64,000 nucleotides of DNA from NCBI GenBank assembly GCA_963777625.1, contig CAVZRO010000001.1, positions 62,001-126,000 of the forward strand, given 5' to 3'. The notes below the pieces were generated by a model, which was given only the letters and a program-made list of their open reading frames with translations, did no database searches and was not told the DNA's origin. The position numbers were made by a program, and so were the translations under genes. This stretch comes from DATDIC01 sp963777625 (GTDB lineage Bacteria; Pseudomonadota; Alphaproteobacteria; Acetobacterales; Acetobacteraceae). Within the stretch, counting starts at the first letter, position 1. Each line of letters opens with the position of its first letter. This document shows, one piece after another, positions 44,200 to 54,171 of the stretch.

Positions 44200-47100
44200 A
44201 TGAGCAGCAATGGAACCACGCTGGACGTCACGCTGAGCGCGCAGCTTCAGACGGAGCTGTCGGAGCGGGGCGTCTATGCCTATGCGGTCGTCTTCGATAA
44301 GGCCGGCGGCAATACGGCGATTGAGCCGGTTGCCACGCTGGTGAGCGACGGAACGGTGCAGGGTGACGGCAACTATGCCATCACGCTGACCGACGGCACC
44401 AACGAGATGCTGAACAGCGGCAAGGTCTATTTCGTCGTTCAGAGCATCGCTGCGGGCGATACGTCCACGCTTGCGAACGATATCACGTCGCAATCCTGGA
44501 TCAATCCGACCAATGCCGGCGGGACGGCGGATTTCGGTTACGACAGTGTCGAGGTGACGCTGAAGGATACCTCGTCGGATGCGGCCAACCTGACCTCGGT
44601 CAACGGGTTCGGTCTGCCGATGGAGCTGTCGGTCGATAGCGACGGCGCCAGCGGCAGCGTCGGCTATGCGGTCAGCGGGGGGACGATCGCCGGGGACATA
44701 GGGAACAGCGGAACCGGCAGTACTTCGACATACACGGCAGGACCGCTGGCGGCGGATTTCCGCATGTCGACCTCGCCGGCGGAGGCGAACGCCGGCAACA
44801 CAGGGACTGTCAGCACCACGGGGGCTTATCCCGAGTCGGCGTGGCAGTCCTATATCACCGCGCTGGAGAACACTGCCGTTGCCAACGGGATCATCATCAC
44901 CGGCCAGTATAACGGGGCCGCGGATGCCGAGGGTATCTGGCACAATGGCGGGTATTATGCCTACCAGCTCGAATGGGACCAGCAAGCGGATGCGTTCTGG
45001 CTGGTGCCGGTCGGCACCACGGAGACCACCAGCCAGGTCAAGGGTGACATCAAGCTTACCCCGGACCAGATCGCCGAGAACATCTATTCCCAGACGGGAA
45101 CGGTGGAGATCTACAACAGCACGACGGACACCACGCCGGCATATTCGGTGGGCGTGGGGGACAATACGCAATGGGGTGCAGTACTTGCGCAGTTCCTGAC
45201 CGGTTTCACCGGGGGGTATTATGGTGAGGCAGGAACGGAGCTGAACCAGCAGCTCACAGCGACGACGACGGTCTCGCTCGATCAGAACTTCAACTGGGAT
45301 CCGACCTATGCGTTCGGCAACGAGGGGAGCAATACGCTTGGCCTGAGCGGCCAGCAGACTGACGATCCGTATTCGCAGATATTCTTCGACGATTCGAATT
45401 CGTATGGCTCGCCTTACTCGGATGCGTTGATGAGCCAGTATTCACAGGGCGGGCCGCTGCTCAATGTTTCCCAGCCGGGGACCACGGCGGATGTGGGCAC
45501 GATCGACGTGACGCTGTTCGCGGACAGGGAGCAGCCGTCCGGCTACACCACGCCTTCGATCGCCAATTACATTGCCCCGCAGGGTACGGCGTATGCGACG
45601 CCGACGACGATCGAACCCGCCGTGACGGTCACTTTCAATTTCTATTCCGCCGTTGCGCACAGCGAAGGCATCAGCCTGGACCCGGATACGACGATCACGC
45701 TGCGGGTGCTGACAAGTGATACCGCTGGCGAGGCGAACTGGGCGACGATCACATTCGACGGCGGCGCCGTGGCGGACGGCGCCGGCCTGTGGCAGCAATG
45801 GCAGATCAGCAGCGATGGCCAGGGCGGCTACACGGCGGCACCGTTGCTGAACGACGGCAGCGCGCTGGCGCAGCCCACGGGGTCGATGCTGCTGGTAGGG
45901 CTGCCGACGGCGCTGAGCGGCGTGAGCTGGTACCAGATCACGGTGGGCAGCGGGGCGGCAGCCAAGACATACAACCTGTACACCACGACCGGCGATAACG
46001 GGCTGTTCGAGAATCCAGCCTATATCGGGCAATCCGGCGCGCTGGCGGTGGACGGGCTTGCATCGATCACACCGCAATCCAGCGCGGCACCGTATATCCA
46101 GACCTTCACGGTGAATTTCACCAAGGGCGATACGGTTACGTTCGATCCGAGTCTGGCGGTGGAGGTCACCGGTTCGGTCGCCAGTGGCGGCTCGGTTCCC
46201 TGGAACAGCTTTCCGGCGACGCCGCCGACAGCGCCAGTGGTCGGGCACGATCGCCGGGGGCGGTTTCCAGACGATGGCCGGGCAGATCAACGAGAATTCC
46301 AACACCATTACGGTGGCGACCGATGGCGTGTTCCATTTTGGCTGGACAGGGCTGAACCCGGCCTCTCAGCCTGGTTGGGTGAACGATTACACGAACAAGA
46401 CCAATGCCGATGATTTCGCAGTCGTCGCGATCACCAATTCGCTGGAGCAGACGGTGACGATGACGGCGCAGGCCGATCTGGACGGGGAATGGGACACGGA
46501 TTCCGGGGCGGAGCTTGGCAACGGCACGTATACGGTCACGATGCAGGATTATGTGCCGAACACGACCGATCCGTCGAAGCCGGGGGCCCCGGTGACGGCG
46601 GCCAGCGACAAGCTGGTGATGACGGTCAATGACGGCGGCAATCCCAATGCGGACAATTCGATCGTGGTGGTGCCTTGCTTCCGGGAGGGGACGCGGATCG
46701 CGACCCCGGAGGGAGCGGTCGCGGTGGAGGCGCTGCGGGTGGGGGCGCGGGTGATGACGGTGGGCGGGTCGGCAGCGACCATCCGATGGATCGGGCGGCG
46801 GGAGGTCGATTGCACGCGGCATCGCCGGCCGCGCGCGGTGTGGCCGGTGCGGATCGCGGCGGGGGCGTTCGGGGCGGGGGCGCCATGCCGCGATCTGTTC
46901 CTGTCCCCGGACCACTCCGTGTTTGCGGACGGCGTGCTGATACCGGTGAAGTATCTGCTGAACGGCGCGAGCATCGCGCAGCTCAAGGTTGCACATGTGA
47001 CGTATTTTCACGTGGAGCTGGCGCGGCACGAGGTGATCCTGGCCGAAGGACTGCCGGTGGAGAGTTATCTCGATACCGGCGATCGGGCGGCGTTCGGCGG

Positions 47101-47290
47101 TTCCAGCGATTTGGTGGCGCTGTTTCCCGCGTGGGGTGGGGAGGCGCGGGATGTGATGCGGATCATGGAGGCTTCCGGGTATGCGCCGCTGCACGTGACA
47201 GGCCCGGTGGTGGAAGCGCTGAACGGGCGGTTGGCGGGGGTGGAACCGGATATCTCCGTTTGTAGCCAGTTGGATCGGTCATCTGGCTAG
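44200..47290 (+). CDS. Large surface protein with C-terminal Hint domain (apparent 1-base frameshift)
   Basis: ATG 44200. The first frame (to about 46245) is rich in Thr, Gly and Ser and resembles a secreted beta-glucanase-like domain (QSWINPTNAGGTADFGYDSV, NLTSVNGFGLPMELSVDSDG fit GH64/thaumatin-like patterns). Removing one G in TCGGG (46243-46245) joins it to VGTIAGGGFQTMAGQINENS. From about residue 825 a Hint_2 (hedgehog/intein) domain follows: VPCFREGTRIATPEGAVAVE ALRVGARV, FLSPDHSVF and ARHEVILAEGLPVESYL DTG. Such Hint domains, common in Acetobacteraceae, may autoprocess exported proteins. The restored length is about 1030 residues. No signal peptide is seen, suggesting type I-like export. 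Confidence 0.8.
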
Positions 47291-47418
47291 GATGGCCGCC
47301 CGCACCGACATTCCTGTTGCCAGAGCGAGCTGATGCCAATATATTGACGTCTTCACTTGTAATTGCCGGAACCCGCGAACCGTCAGATCCGTGGGGCTTA
47401 CAGCCCAGGACGAAGCTT

Positions 47419-48231
47419 ATGACCGCACTGACGAATGGCATCGAACCTGCTGGAGCTGTCAACTTGTTGCACGGTGGTGGGACCGGCAGCGATCGGGTGT
47501 CTGAGTTCATCGATAGCTTGAGCGAAAAGCGGTCGAGCGAATGGGCTTGGGAGCATTACAAGGACACCGTCCTGGGCCTCATGACGATGTTGGATGCGCG
47601 CCGGGTGATGGAGATCGGTGGTGGACGTTGGCCTCTGTTCTACACCGAAGAGATATTGTCCGGCGACATCCGTTACATAAGCAATGACATTTCCAGGGAT
47701 GAGCTTGCGCTCGCGCCGTCTCACGTCGAGACGGCCTGCTTCGATATAGGTCAGAAGGCGAAGATAGAGTATGAGGAGTTATATGGTCAAATAGACCTGA
47801 TGTTTTCCAAAATGGTGTTCGAGCATGTTGCCGACACCCGTCAAGCCTATAAGAATATTTATCTTCTCCTGTCACAAGGCGGTGTCTGCCTTAACTTTCA
47901 TCCCGTTTTGTACTCACCGCCGTTCGTAATAAACCGGATTATGCCAGAGACTATGTCTAGTCGCCTGCTTCGCACCTTCTTTCCTCATCGCCATTGGCAA
48001 GACGTTCCGAAGCACCCCGCCAGGTATGATCATTGCGTGATCAGTAAGCCCGAGCAAGAAGCACTGCTGGCGATCGGGTATAGAAAGGTATGGCAGGTGC
48101 CGTTTTGGTATCATAACTACTTCAAGCGCATTCCAGGCCTTTACCACCTGGATCTGGCAGCGGCGAAATTCGCTGATCGTCACAATCTGACCAGCCTTGC
48201 CAGCTTTTGCTATACGCTGGTGATGAAGTGA
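47419..48231 (+). CDS. Class I SAM-dependent methyltransferase, low GC
   Basis: A 270-residue methyltransferase-like protein. Motif I is ARRVMEIGGGRWPLFY, then YISNDISRDELALA with the acidic residue, and FSKMVFEHVADTRQAYKNIY as the post-motif (EHV). The tail is hydrophobic and aromatic. ATG 47419 follows CAGGACGAAG. The GC content is clearly below the neighbours, with AT-rich third positions (GAGTTATATGGTCAAATAGA), so it was probably acquired by transfer. Its closest relatives are enzymes acting on cell-surface sugars or lipids; the target is not known. Confidence 0.8.
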   Translation: MTALTNGIEPAGAVNLLHGGGTGSDRVSEFIDSLSEKRSSEWAWEHYKDTVLGLMTMLDARRVMEIGGGRWPLFYTEEILSGDIRYISNDISRDELALAPSHVETACFDIGQKAKIEYEELYGQIDLMFSKMVFEHVADTRQAYKNIYLLLSQGGVCLNFHPVLYSPPFVINRIMPETMSSRLLRTFFPHRHWQDVPKHPARYDHCVISKPEQEALLAIGYRKVWQVPFWYHNYFKRIPGLYHLDLAAAKFADRHNLTSLASFCYTLVMK

Positions 48232-48684
48232 TAGCTTCGCAAAGCGCGAATGAGGCGCTATCAACCACCAAATGAACAGCGTTTCGGTTCCGATAGATGG
48301 TTTCTCCGCCAACGTTCTTCATCGATTGCCGCCGTGGGGCATCGCGTAGCGAGGCGTAGCCCGACGCGGAACGATGCCCCGCAACGGCGGCGAATCTCAT
48401 GCCGCCTCCGCCACCGCGCGGCCGCTGAAACAGGCTTGGTCCTGCGTGTCCAAGGTTGCACAACCGACGTGGAGTATCCGCTTGCCATTCGTCCGGGAAG
48501 TTACAGACCTCGACTATCGCGAACGCGCACGAATGGGCGTTCCCCAGGACGGGCGTGTACGGGACGAACGGATTGCACTGGTCATCAGGGAACCGGGAGA
48601 GGTGACGTTCCCTGCCACGTTCCCTGGCACGGTTTGACCTTCTCCCGCCGCGATTCTACATTCGTTCACAAGGAGAACCCGGTG
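48232..48684. other. Intergenic region with a large hairpin
   Basis: GATTGCCGCCGT (48324-48335) and ACGGCGGC (48384-48391) with GGGGCATCG/CGATGCCCC inside form a 73-bp stem-loop with a small loop arm. Downstream a ribosome site AAGGAGAACC precedes the amidohydrolase start. Nothing coding is supported. Confidence 0.5.
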
Positions 48685-49755
48685 ATGAACGAACACGCGG
48701 CCGTGGTGATCGACTGCGATATCCACCCGTCGGTTCCCAGCGTGAAGACGTTGCTGCCGTACATGGACGAGTTCTGGCAGGAATCGTTCGTGGCGCGCGG
48801 GATCGATGGGCTCGATCTGCAAAGCTATCCGCCGGGGGCACCGATTTCCTGCCGGCCGGACTGGCGGCCGGCGAAGGGCAAGCCCGGCACCAGCCTGGAC
48901 GCCATGCGGACGCAGGCGCTGGATACGTTCGATATCGGGCTGGCGATCTGCAACACGCTGTATGGCGGGCAGATCGCGGTCAGCGAAAGCATGGGGGCGG
49001 CGCTCTGCTCGGCGGTGAACGACTGGATCGCCGAGCAGTGGCTGGACAAGGAGAAGCGGCTGCGGGCCTCCATCGTGGTGCCGGCGCAGGCGCCGCTGCT
49101 GGCGGCCGAGGAAATCGAACGCAAGGCCCCCGATAAGCGTTTCGTGCAAATCCTGATGCCGGTGGCGTGCGAGATGATGCTGGGCCGCAGCTACTACTGG
49201 CCGATCTATGAGGCGGCGGTGCGCCACGACCTGCCGATCGGGCTGCATGCCGGCAGCATGTATCGCTATACGCCGACCTCCACCGGGTGGCCGTCGCACT
49301 TCCTGCACGACTACCTGGCGCACCAGCAGACGTTCGAGGATCAGCTTCTCAGCCTGGTTTCGAACGGTATTTTCGTGAAGTTCCCGTCGCTGCGGGTGGT
49401 GCTGATCGAATCCGGGGTGACGTGGCTGCCCGGCTTTATCTGGCGCGCCATCAAGACCTGGCGTGGGGTGCGGGCCGAGGTGCCGTGGGTGAAGGAATTG
49501 CCGGCCGAGACGATAAGAAGGCAGGTGAGATTGACCGCGCAGCCGATCGACGCGCCGCCGGACGCGAAATCGCTCGACCGGATCATCAACCAGATCAATT
49601 CGGACGAGATGCTGCTGTTCGCCACCGACTATCCGCACTGGCAGTTCGAGGGCGACGAACCGCTGCTGCCCGGGCTCAATCCGGGGCTGATCCGCAAGAT
49701 GCGGCATGACAATCCGCTGGCCACCTATCCTCGTTTGACGGAGACCGTGCAGTGA
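48685..49755 (+). CDS. Amidohydrolase family protein, cluster B gene 1
   Basis: A 356-residue paralogue of the first gene at 3686. Metal ligands are in VIDCDIHPSVP, the His of IGLHAGSMYRY and the Asp of LFATDYPHWQFEGD. It shares DIAxxWxDKExRLRxSIVxP and LATYPxLxExV ends with that gene. ATG 48685 has AGGAGAACC upstream. Its TGA overlaps the next gene (GTGA). The A1/B1 likeness shows that an entire amidohydrolase cassette was duplicated. Unlike cluster A, this cluster has three amidohydrolases and no Rieske gene. Confidence 0.87.
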   Translation: MNEHAAVVIDCDIHPSVPSVKTLLPYMDEFWQESFVARGIDGLDLQSYPPGAPISCRPDWRPAKGKPGTSLDAMRTQALDTFDIGLAICNTLYGGQIAVSESMGAALCSAVNDWIAEQWLDKEKRLRASIVVPAQAPLLAAEEIERKAPDKRFVQILMPVACEMMLGRSYYWPIYEAAVRHDLPIGLHAGSMYRYTPTSTGWPSHFLHDYLAHQQTFEDQLLSLVSNGIFVKFPSLRVVLIESGVTWLPGFIWRAIKTWRGVRAEVPWVKELPAETIRRQVRLTAQPIDAPPDAKSLDRIINQINSDEMLLFATDYPHWQFEGDEPLLPGLNPGLIRKMRHDNPLATYPRLTETVQ

Positions 49756-50857
49756 GCATGACGACCGACGTGCTGGAACGCCGCCCCGAGCCGGAGGCGC
49801 GCATCGGCATCATCGACACCGACATCCATCCGTACATGAAGACGCCGCGCGACCTGGATCCCGTATCTGTCGGCGCGGTGGGTGAAATACCTGATCGGAG
49901 TATGACAAGTTCGTTTGCGGGCCGTATGCGGCGCGCGGCACCTATCCGCGGTTTTCGCCCAACACGTGCCGGCGGGATGCGTGGCCGCCGGGCGGCGGAC
50001 TGCCCGGGTCGGACGTGGATTTCATGCGCGAGCAGCATCTGGATGCGAACAACATCGCGTTCGGCGTGCTGGAGCCGCTGCTGAACGCCAATATCGCCCG
50101 CAACCATGATGCGGCGGCGGCCTTCTGCACGGCGATGAACGAGTGGCAGAAGCAGGCGTACTACGTGCCGGAGCCGCGGCTGCGCGCCTCCATCCTGGTG
50201 CCGCAGGACGATGCCGAGGCGTCGGTGAAGGAGATCGAATTGCGCGCGGGGGATCCGGCGTTCGCGCAGATCCAGCTCGGGTCGAAGACGACGGAGCCGC
50301 TGGGGCGCAAGCGGTACTGGCCGATCTTTGCCGCCGCGCAGGCCAACGGGTTGTCGATCGGGCTGCATATCGGCGGCACGCAGAGCAGCGCGCCGTCGGC
50401 CGGCGGTTGGCCGCAATTCTATGTCGAGGACCACCATATGCTGGTGCACTCGATGCAGAACCAGGCGGCGAGCCTGATCCTGGAAGGCGTGTTCGAGCAA
50501 TTCCCCGGCCTGAAGGTGACGCTGATCGAGGGTGGATTCGCGTGGGGGCCGTCACTGGCGTGGCGGCTGGATACGCACTGGAAGAAGATGCGCGACGAGG
50601 TGCCGCTGAAGCGGCTGCCGTCGGAATACATGCGCAGCAACATCTGGTTCGCCACCCAGCCGGTAGAGGAGCCGGAGTATCCCGAGGACCTGCGCCAGGT
50701 GTTCGAGTGGATCGGCTGGGACCGGATTGTCTATTCCAGCGACTATCCGCACTGGGATTACGACGATCCTCGGCAGGCGTGGCGGATCAAGCTGACGCCG
50801 CAGGAAGAGCGCGCGATCCTGCGCGACAACGCGCTGCAGGTGTATAATTTCCGCTGA
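49752..50857 (+). CDS. Amidohydrolase family protein, cluster B gene 2 (two apparent frameshifts)
   Basis: GTG 49752 overlaps the previous stop; the alternative ATG is at 49758. The text runs in three frames: RIGIIDTDIHPYMKTPRDLD, then PYLSARWVKYL, then EYDKFVCGPYAARGTYPRFS up to the end SSDYPHWDYDDP. Removing one C from CCC at 49860-49862 and one G from GG at 49897-49898 restores DLDPYLSARWVKYLIEYDKF and a single 367-residue protein. The family ligands D-x-H, the later His and Asp are all kept. I treat both shifts as probable homopolymer errors. It resembles the second gene of cluster A and lies between two intact paralogues. Confidence 0.8.
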
Positions 50858-50878
50858 ACCGGACCGGACGCACAAGAA

Positions 50879-51985
50879 ATGAACGTTGAACTGCGCGATC
50901 TGCGGGCGGCCGCGCCCGTTCGCACCAGCCGGCTGGCGATCGCGGATTGCGATCTGCATCTCGGGCCGCGCTCCATGCGCGATCTGTTCCCGTATTTGTC
51001 GGAGCGGTGGCGCCGGCATATCGACACCTATGGGATGGCGCATCGCACGGGGTATGAGAACGGCGGTCCGGCGTTCCCGAAGTCGGCGCCGATGGCGGCG
51101 CGGCGCGATGCGTGGCCGCCCGATGGGTCGCCGCCCGGCAGCAACCTGGAATTCACGCGGACGCAGCATCTGGACGCGTTCAACGTCGAGCTGGGACTGA
51201 TCAATCCGCCGGTGCCGAGCCAGAACTTCATGAACCTGGACCTGGGCAATGCGGTGTGCCGGGCGATGAACGATTGGCAGATCGAGCATCTGGTGCGGCC
51301 GGAGCCGCGGTTGCGGGCGTCGATCACGGTGAATTACGAGGACCCGCCGGCGGCGGCCGAGGAGATCGAGCGCTGCGCCGGGATAGAGGGGTTCGGGCAT
51401 GTACTGGTGATGAGCCGGACCTCGGAGCCGCTGGGGGCGCGGCGGTATCGCCCGATCTTCGAGGCGGCGGCGGGCGCGGGCATTCCGGTTGCCATGCACG
51501 CGTTCGGCTTCGGTGGGCATGCGGCGACTGGCAGCGGCTGGCCGAGCTTCTATCTGGAAGACATGCTGGCCCACGCGCAGGCGTTTCAGTCGCATCTATC
51601 CAGCATGGTGCTGGAAGGCGTGTTCGAGCGGCTGCCCACGTTGAAATTCGTGATGATCGAGGGTGGGTTCGGCTGGCTGCCGTCGCTGACTTGGCGGCTG
51701 GACCGGCTGTGGCAGCGGATGCGGGATGAAACGCAGCTCCGGCGGCCGCCGTCGGACTATATCCGCAGCCAGGTGTGGCTGACGACGCAGCCGATGGAAG
51801 AGCCGCAGCAGCGCGAGCAACTGGCAGATCTGATCGGCTGGCTGGGATGGAACCAGCTTCTGTACGCGTCGGATTATCCGCATTGGGATTTCGACAATCC
51901 GGATCACGCGCTGCCGATGGCGGTGGCCGATGCCGATAGGCGGCGGTTCTTCCGGGAGAATGCGCGGGCGGTGTACGGGCGTTAG
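50879..51985 (+). CDS. Amidohydrolase family protein, cluster B gene 3
   Basis: A 368-residue protein of the same family, intact. The start MNVELRDLRAAAPVRTSRLA leads into IADCDLHLGPRSMRDLFPYL with the D-x-H motif; the later His is in VAMHAFGFGGH and the Asp in YASDYPHWDFDNPD. It is more like A2/B2 than A1/B1. It follows B2 by 21 bp. It ends in a double-hairpin repeat that carries a transposon insertion. Three different copies in one operon point to a multi-subunit enzyme or successive steps on similar substrates. Confidence 0.88.
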   Translation: MNVELRDLRAAAPVRTSRLAIADCDLHLGPRSMRDLFPYLSERWRRHIDTYGMAHRTGYENGGPAFPKSAPMAARRDAWPPDGSPPGSNLEFTRTQHLDAFNVELGLINPPVPSQNFMNLDLGNAVCRAMNDWQIEHLVRPEPRLRASITVNYEDPPAAAEEIERCAGIEGFGHVLVMSRTSEPLGARRYRPIFEAAAGAGIPVAMHAFGFGGHAATGSGWPSFYLEDMLAHAQAFQSHLSSMVLEGVFERLPTLKFVMIEGGFGWLPSLTWRLDRLWQRMRDETQLRRPPSDYIRSQVWLTTQPMEEPQQREQLADLIGWLGWNQLLYASDYPHWDFDNPDHALPMAVADADRRRFFRENARAVYGR

Positions 51986-51996
51986 GCGGAGCTCTG

Positions 51997-52040
51997 CCAG
52001 GGGCGCTGCCCCTGGACCCCGGCAAAGGCTGTGCCTTTGC
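51997..52040. repeat. Double-hairpin repeat, left copy
   Basis: CCAGGGGC-GCT-GCCCCTGG and GCAAAGGC-TGT-GCCTTTGC in series. The inverted relative lies at 54777-54818 on the other side of the IS1595 element. It probably also serves as terminator of amidohydrolase cluster B. Confidence 0.7.
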
Positions 52041-52208
52041 AATCCATCCGGTATCATGTAGCAACGACCACCACGGCCGGGCTGCATACGGAGGCAACGC
52101 GCCACAACCTGGGGGAGGGTGAGTTGTAGGAGCGCGGCCCGTGCCTGGGCGGTTGCCTGTTCGATCCACCCCTGGCCGCTGTTTCGGAGTTGGCATAGAG
52201 TGCCACTC

Positions 52209-52775
52209 ATGCCATGGTACTCTAAGCTCACCGAAAAGCTCGACTCTAGGCTCTCGCTTGCTGATTGGGCGTGGCGCGGAGGTCTGGCAGTCGTGAGCTT
52301 TGGTGTTCCAGCTTGGGCCGCTCACGCGACTAGCTGGTTAAATGCCTACGGACCCATAGCGTGGTTAGGCATAGGTATACTGGGTCTGTTTCTTGGGATT
52401 GGAATTCTTTATCTGCTTGTAAGCATCAAAAGCAAGATACAACGAGATGCTGTCATGCAAAAATACTACAAGGAGAGCGAAAGGATAAACCCGTTAGAGG
52501 TGATATTCAGACAGAAACGAATAATGATCTCTGATCTTGTCCCGCCGTATACCAGGATAATAGAAAGAAAGACATTTATTGAATGCGAACTTATTGGACC
52601 TTCTAATGTTACATTCATAAATAATACATCATTGAGTGGCTGTAGACTTACCGACACCCCGGGTGTAGTAGCAAAACATGAATCCTTCAATCATTTCACG
52701 CTGGTCGGTATTTGCTTTTCGGAATGTGTATTCGTGAATTGTCAATTAGCCCGGATGCTGATTGTGGTACCCTAA
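52209..52775 (+). CDS. Passenger membrane protein with pentapeptide-like tail
   Basis: A 188-residue protein, first gene of the IS1595 element. Two membrane helices lie near residues 25-45 and 50-72 (YGPIAWLGIGILGLFLGIGI). A cytoplasmic tail follows with ERKTFIECELIGPSNVTFIN NTSLSGCRL and FSECVFVNCQLARM, resembling a short pentapeptide-like beta helix. DNA in the tail is much more AT-rich than the host, showing foreign origin. The function is not known; the genes in this element may bring a benefit to the host or to the transposon. Confidence 0.7.
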   Translation: MPWYSKLTEKLDSRLSLADWAWRGGLAVVSFGVPAWAAHATSWLNAYGPIAWLGIGILGLFLGIGILYLLVSIKSKIQRDAVMQKYYKESERINPLEVIFRQKRIMISDLVPPYTRIIERKTFIECELIGPSNVTFINNTSLSGCRLTDTPGVVAKHESFNHFTLVGICFSECVFVNCQLARMLIVVP

Positions 52776-52836
52776 TTTATGTATGAAACTATTTCGTCCT
52801 CTCTCCAGGGGATGATCTGGCTAAACCCTGGCTATC

Positions 52837-53070
52837 CTAAAGGTCCTCCAGCCGCACTCCCTCCATCTCCAGCACTGCTAAGCAAGCCAGGAAAAAACTG
52901 ACCGCGAAGGCTCCGCGCGCCAGCTTCCCGGTGATGGATGTCTCTGTCTCCTGTAATCCATGCTTGTTCAACCGCTCGGCGAGCTCCTTGTAGCCGACCC
53001 CAGCCCTTTTCAGCTCAGCTTTAAGGAACCGACTGGCTTTGGTGCCCCATTCCTTCTCCCGGTCGGTCAT
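52837..53070 (-). CDS. DUF6471-like small passenger protein
   Basis: A 77-residue protein: EKEWGTKASRFLKAELKRAG, VGYKELAERLNKHGLQETET, SITGKLARGAFAVSFFLACL. This matches the form of DUF6471 proteins, which have a helix-turn-helix-like layout (YKELAERLN...ITGKLARG), so a regulatory role is plausible. It is on the opposite strand to the transposase, divergent from it by about 100 bp, where both promoters must lie. A repressor of transposition would fit but is only inference. Confidence 0.75.
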   Translation of the reverse strand: MTDREKEWGTKASRFLKAELKRAGVGYKELAERLNKHGLQETETSITGKLARGAFAVSFFLACLAVLEMEGVRLEDL

Positions 53071-53172
53071 CTGCTGCTCCGCATTCGATTCCTGCGGAAT
53101 ATGAAAGATTTCTGTTGACCATGCAATGCCAGATAGCTACGGTATTCCGCAGAAACCTAGCGGACGCCGCAG

Positions 53173-54171
53173 ATGACCCAGCACTTTCTCCTGTCAACCA
53201 AGGCCCGGACCCTCTCCTTGGCGGCCGTGCTGCGGATGTCCGATCAGGAAGCCGAAGCAGCTTTTATCCGCATCCGCTGGACCGCAACCGAGGGCAAGCC
53301 GGTTTGCCCGCATTGCGAATGCCCGACCATCTATGACTGCCGGAAGGCGAACGGTTCGGCCCGTTGGCGCTGCAAGGCTTGTCGAAAGGACTTTTCGATC
53401 ACGTCCGGCACCCTGTTCGCGTTCCACAAGATGCCGCTGCGGAACTACCTCGCGGCCATCGCCATCTTCTGCAATGAGGTCAAGGGCAAGTCCGCGCTGG
53501 CCCTCTCCCGCGATCTGGACGTGCAGTACAAGACGGCTTTCGTGCTTGCCCACAAGCTGCGCGAGGCGATGGCATCCGAGATGAAGGGAATGCAGCTTGG
53601 CGGTCAGGGCGAGACGGTAGAGGTCGATGGCGGTTATTTCGGCGGCTACATCAAGCCGGCCAATTATCGCGAGAACCGGCGCGATCGACGGCTGGCGAAA
53701 AACCAGAACGGCAAGCGCCAGGTCGTGGTCGTGATGCGCGAGCGGGGCGGCAGCACCCTCCCGGCCGTGTTCAAGTCAGAGAGTGCGGCGCTAGGCTGGA
53801 TTGTCTCTCGGGTCTCCACAGACACTCGGCTGGTCGCGGATGAAGCCGGATCATGGAATGACCTGCATGCCCGCTACACGATGGACCGGATCGACCACGG
53901 GCAGCTCTACAGCACCGGGACCGGTGTTTACACGAACGGAGCCGAAGAGTTTTTCTCCCGCATGCGCCGGGCCGAGATCGGCCACCATCATCATATCGCG
54001 GGCGCCTATCTGGTGCGCTATGCCCAGGAGAGCGCGTGGCGCGAGGATCACCGCCGGGTGGACAACGGGCGGCAGGTTCAGGCGGTTATGGGGCTGGCGA
54101 TGGCGTGCCGTCCAAGCGTGGACTGGTGCGGGTATTGGCAGCGGACTCGGCAGCCCCAGGCTGCATCCTAA
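53173..54171 (+). CDS. IS1595-family transposase (ISXO2-like)
   Basis: A 332-residue transposase. The N-terminal zinc ribbon is CPHCECPTIYDCRKANGSAR WRCKACRKDF (two CxxC pairs), followed by SITSGTLFAFHKMPLRNYLA. The catalytic domain has the first Asp in VEVDGGYFGGYIKPAN, the second in RLVADEAGSWNDLHARY, the Asn in YTNGAEEFFSRMRRAEIGHH HHI. All are present, so the enzyme looks active. It ends four bases inside the convergent passenger gene. Confidence 0.93.
   Translation: MTQHFLLSTKARTLSLAAVLRMSDQEAEAAFIRIRWTATEGKPVCPHCECPTIYDCRKANGSARWRCKACRKDFSITSGTLFAFHKMPLRNYLAAIAIFCNEVKGKSALALSRDLDVQYKTAFVLAHKLREAMASEMKGMQLGGQGETVEVDGGYFGGYIKPANYRENRRDRRLAKNQNGKRQVVVVMRERGGSTLPAVFKSESAALGWIVSRVSTDTRLVADEAGSWNDLHARYTMDRIDHGQLYSTGTGVYTNGAEEFFSRMRRAEIGHHHHIAGAYLVRYAQESAWREDHRRVDNGRQVQAVMGLAMACRPSVDWCGYWQRTRQPQAAS

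Noticed and set aside
48250..48684. Upstream extension of amidohydrolase B1 by 145 codons
   Set aside because: The region holds a hairpin and no family similarity; AGGAGA stands correctly before ATG 48685.
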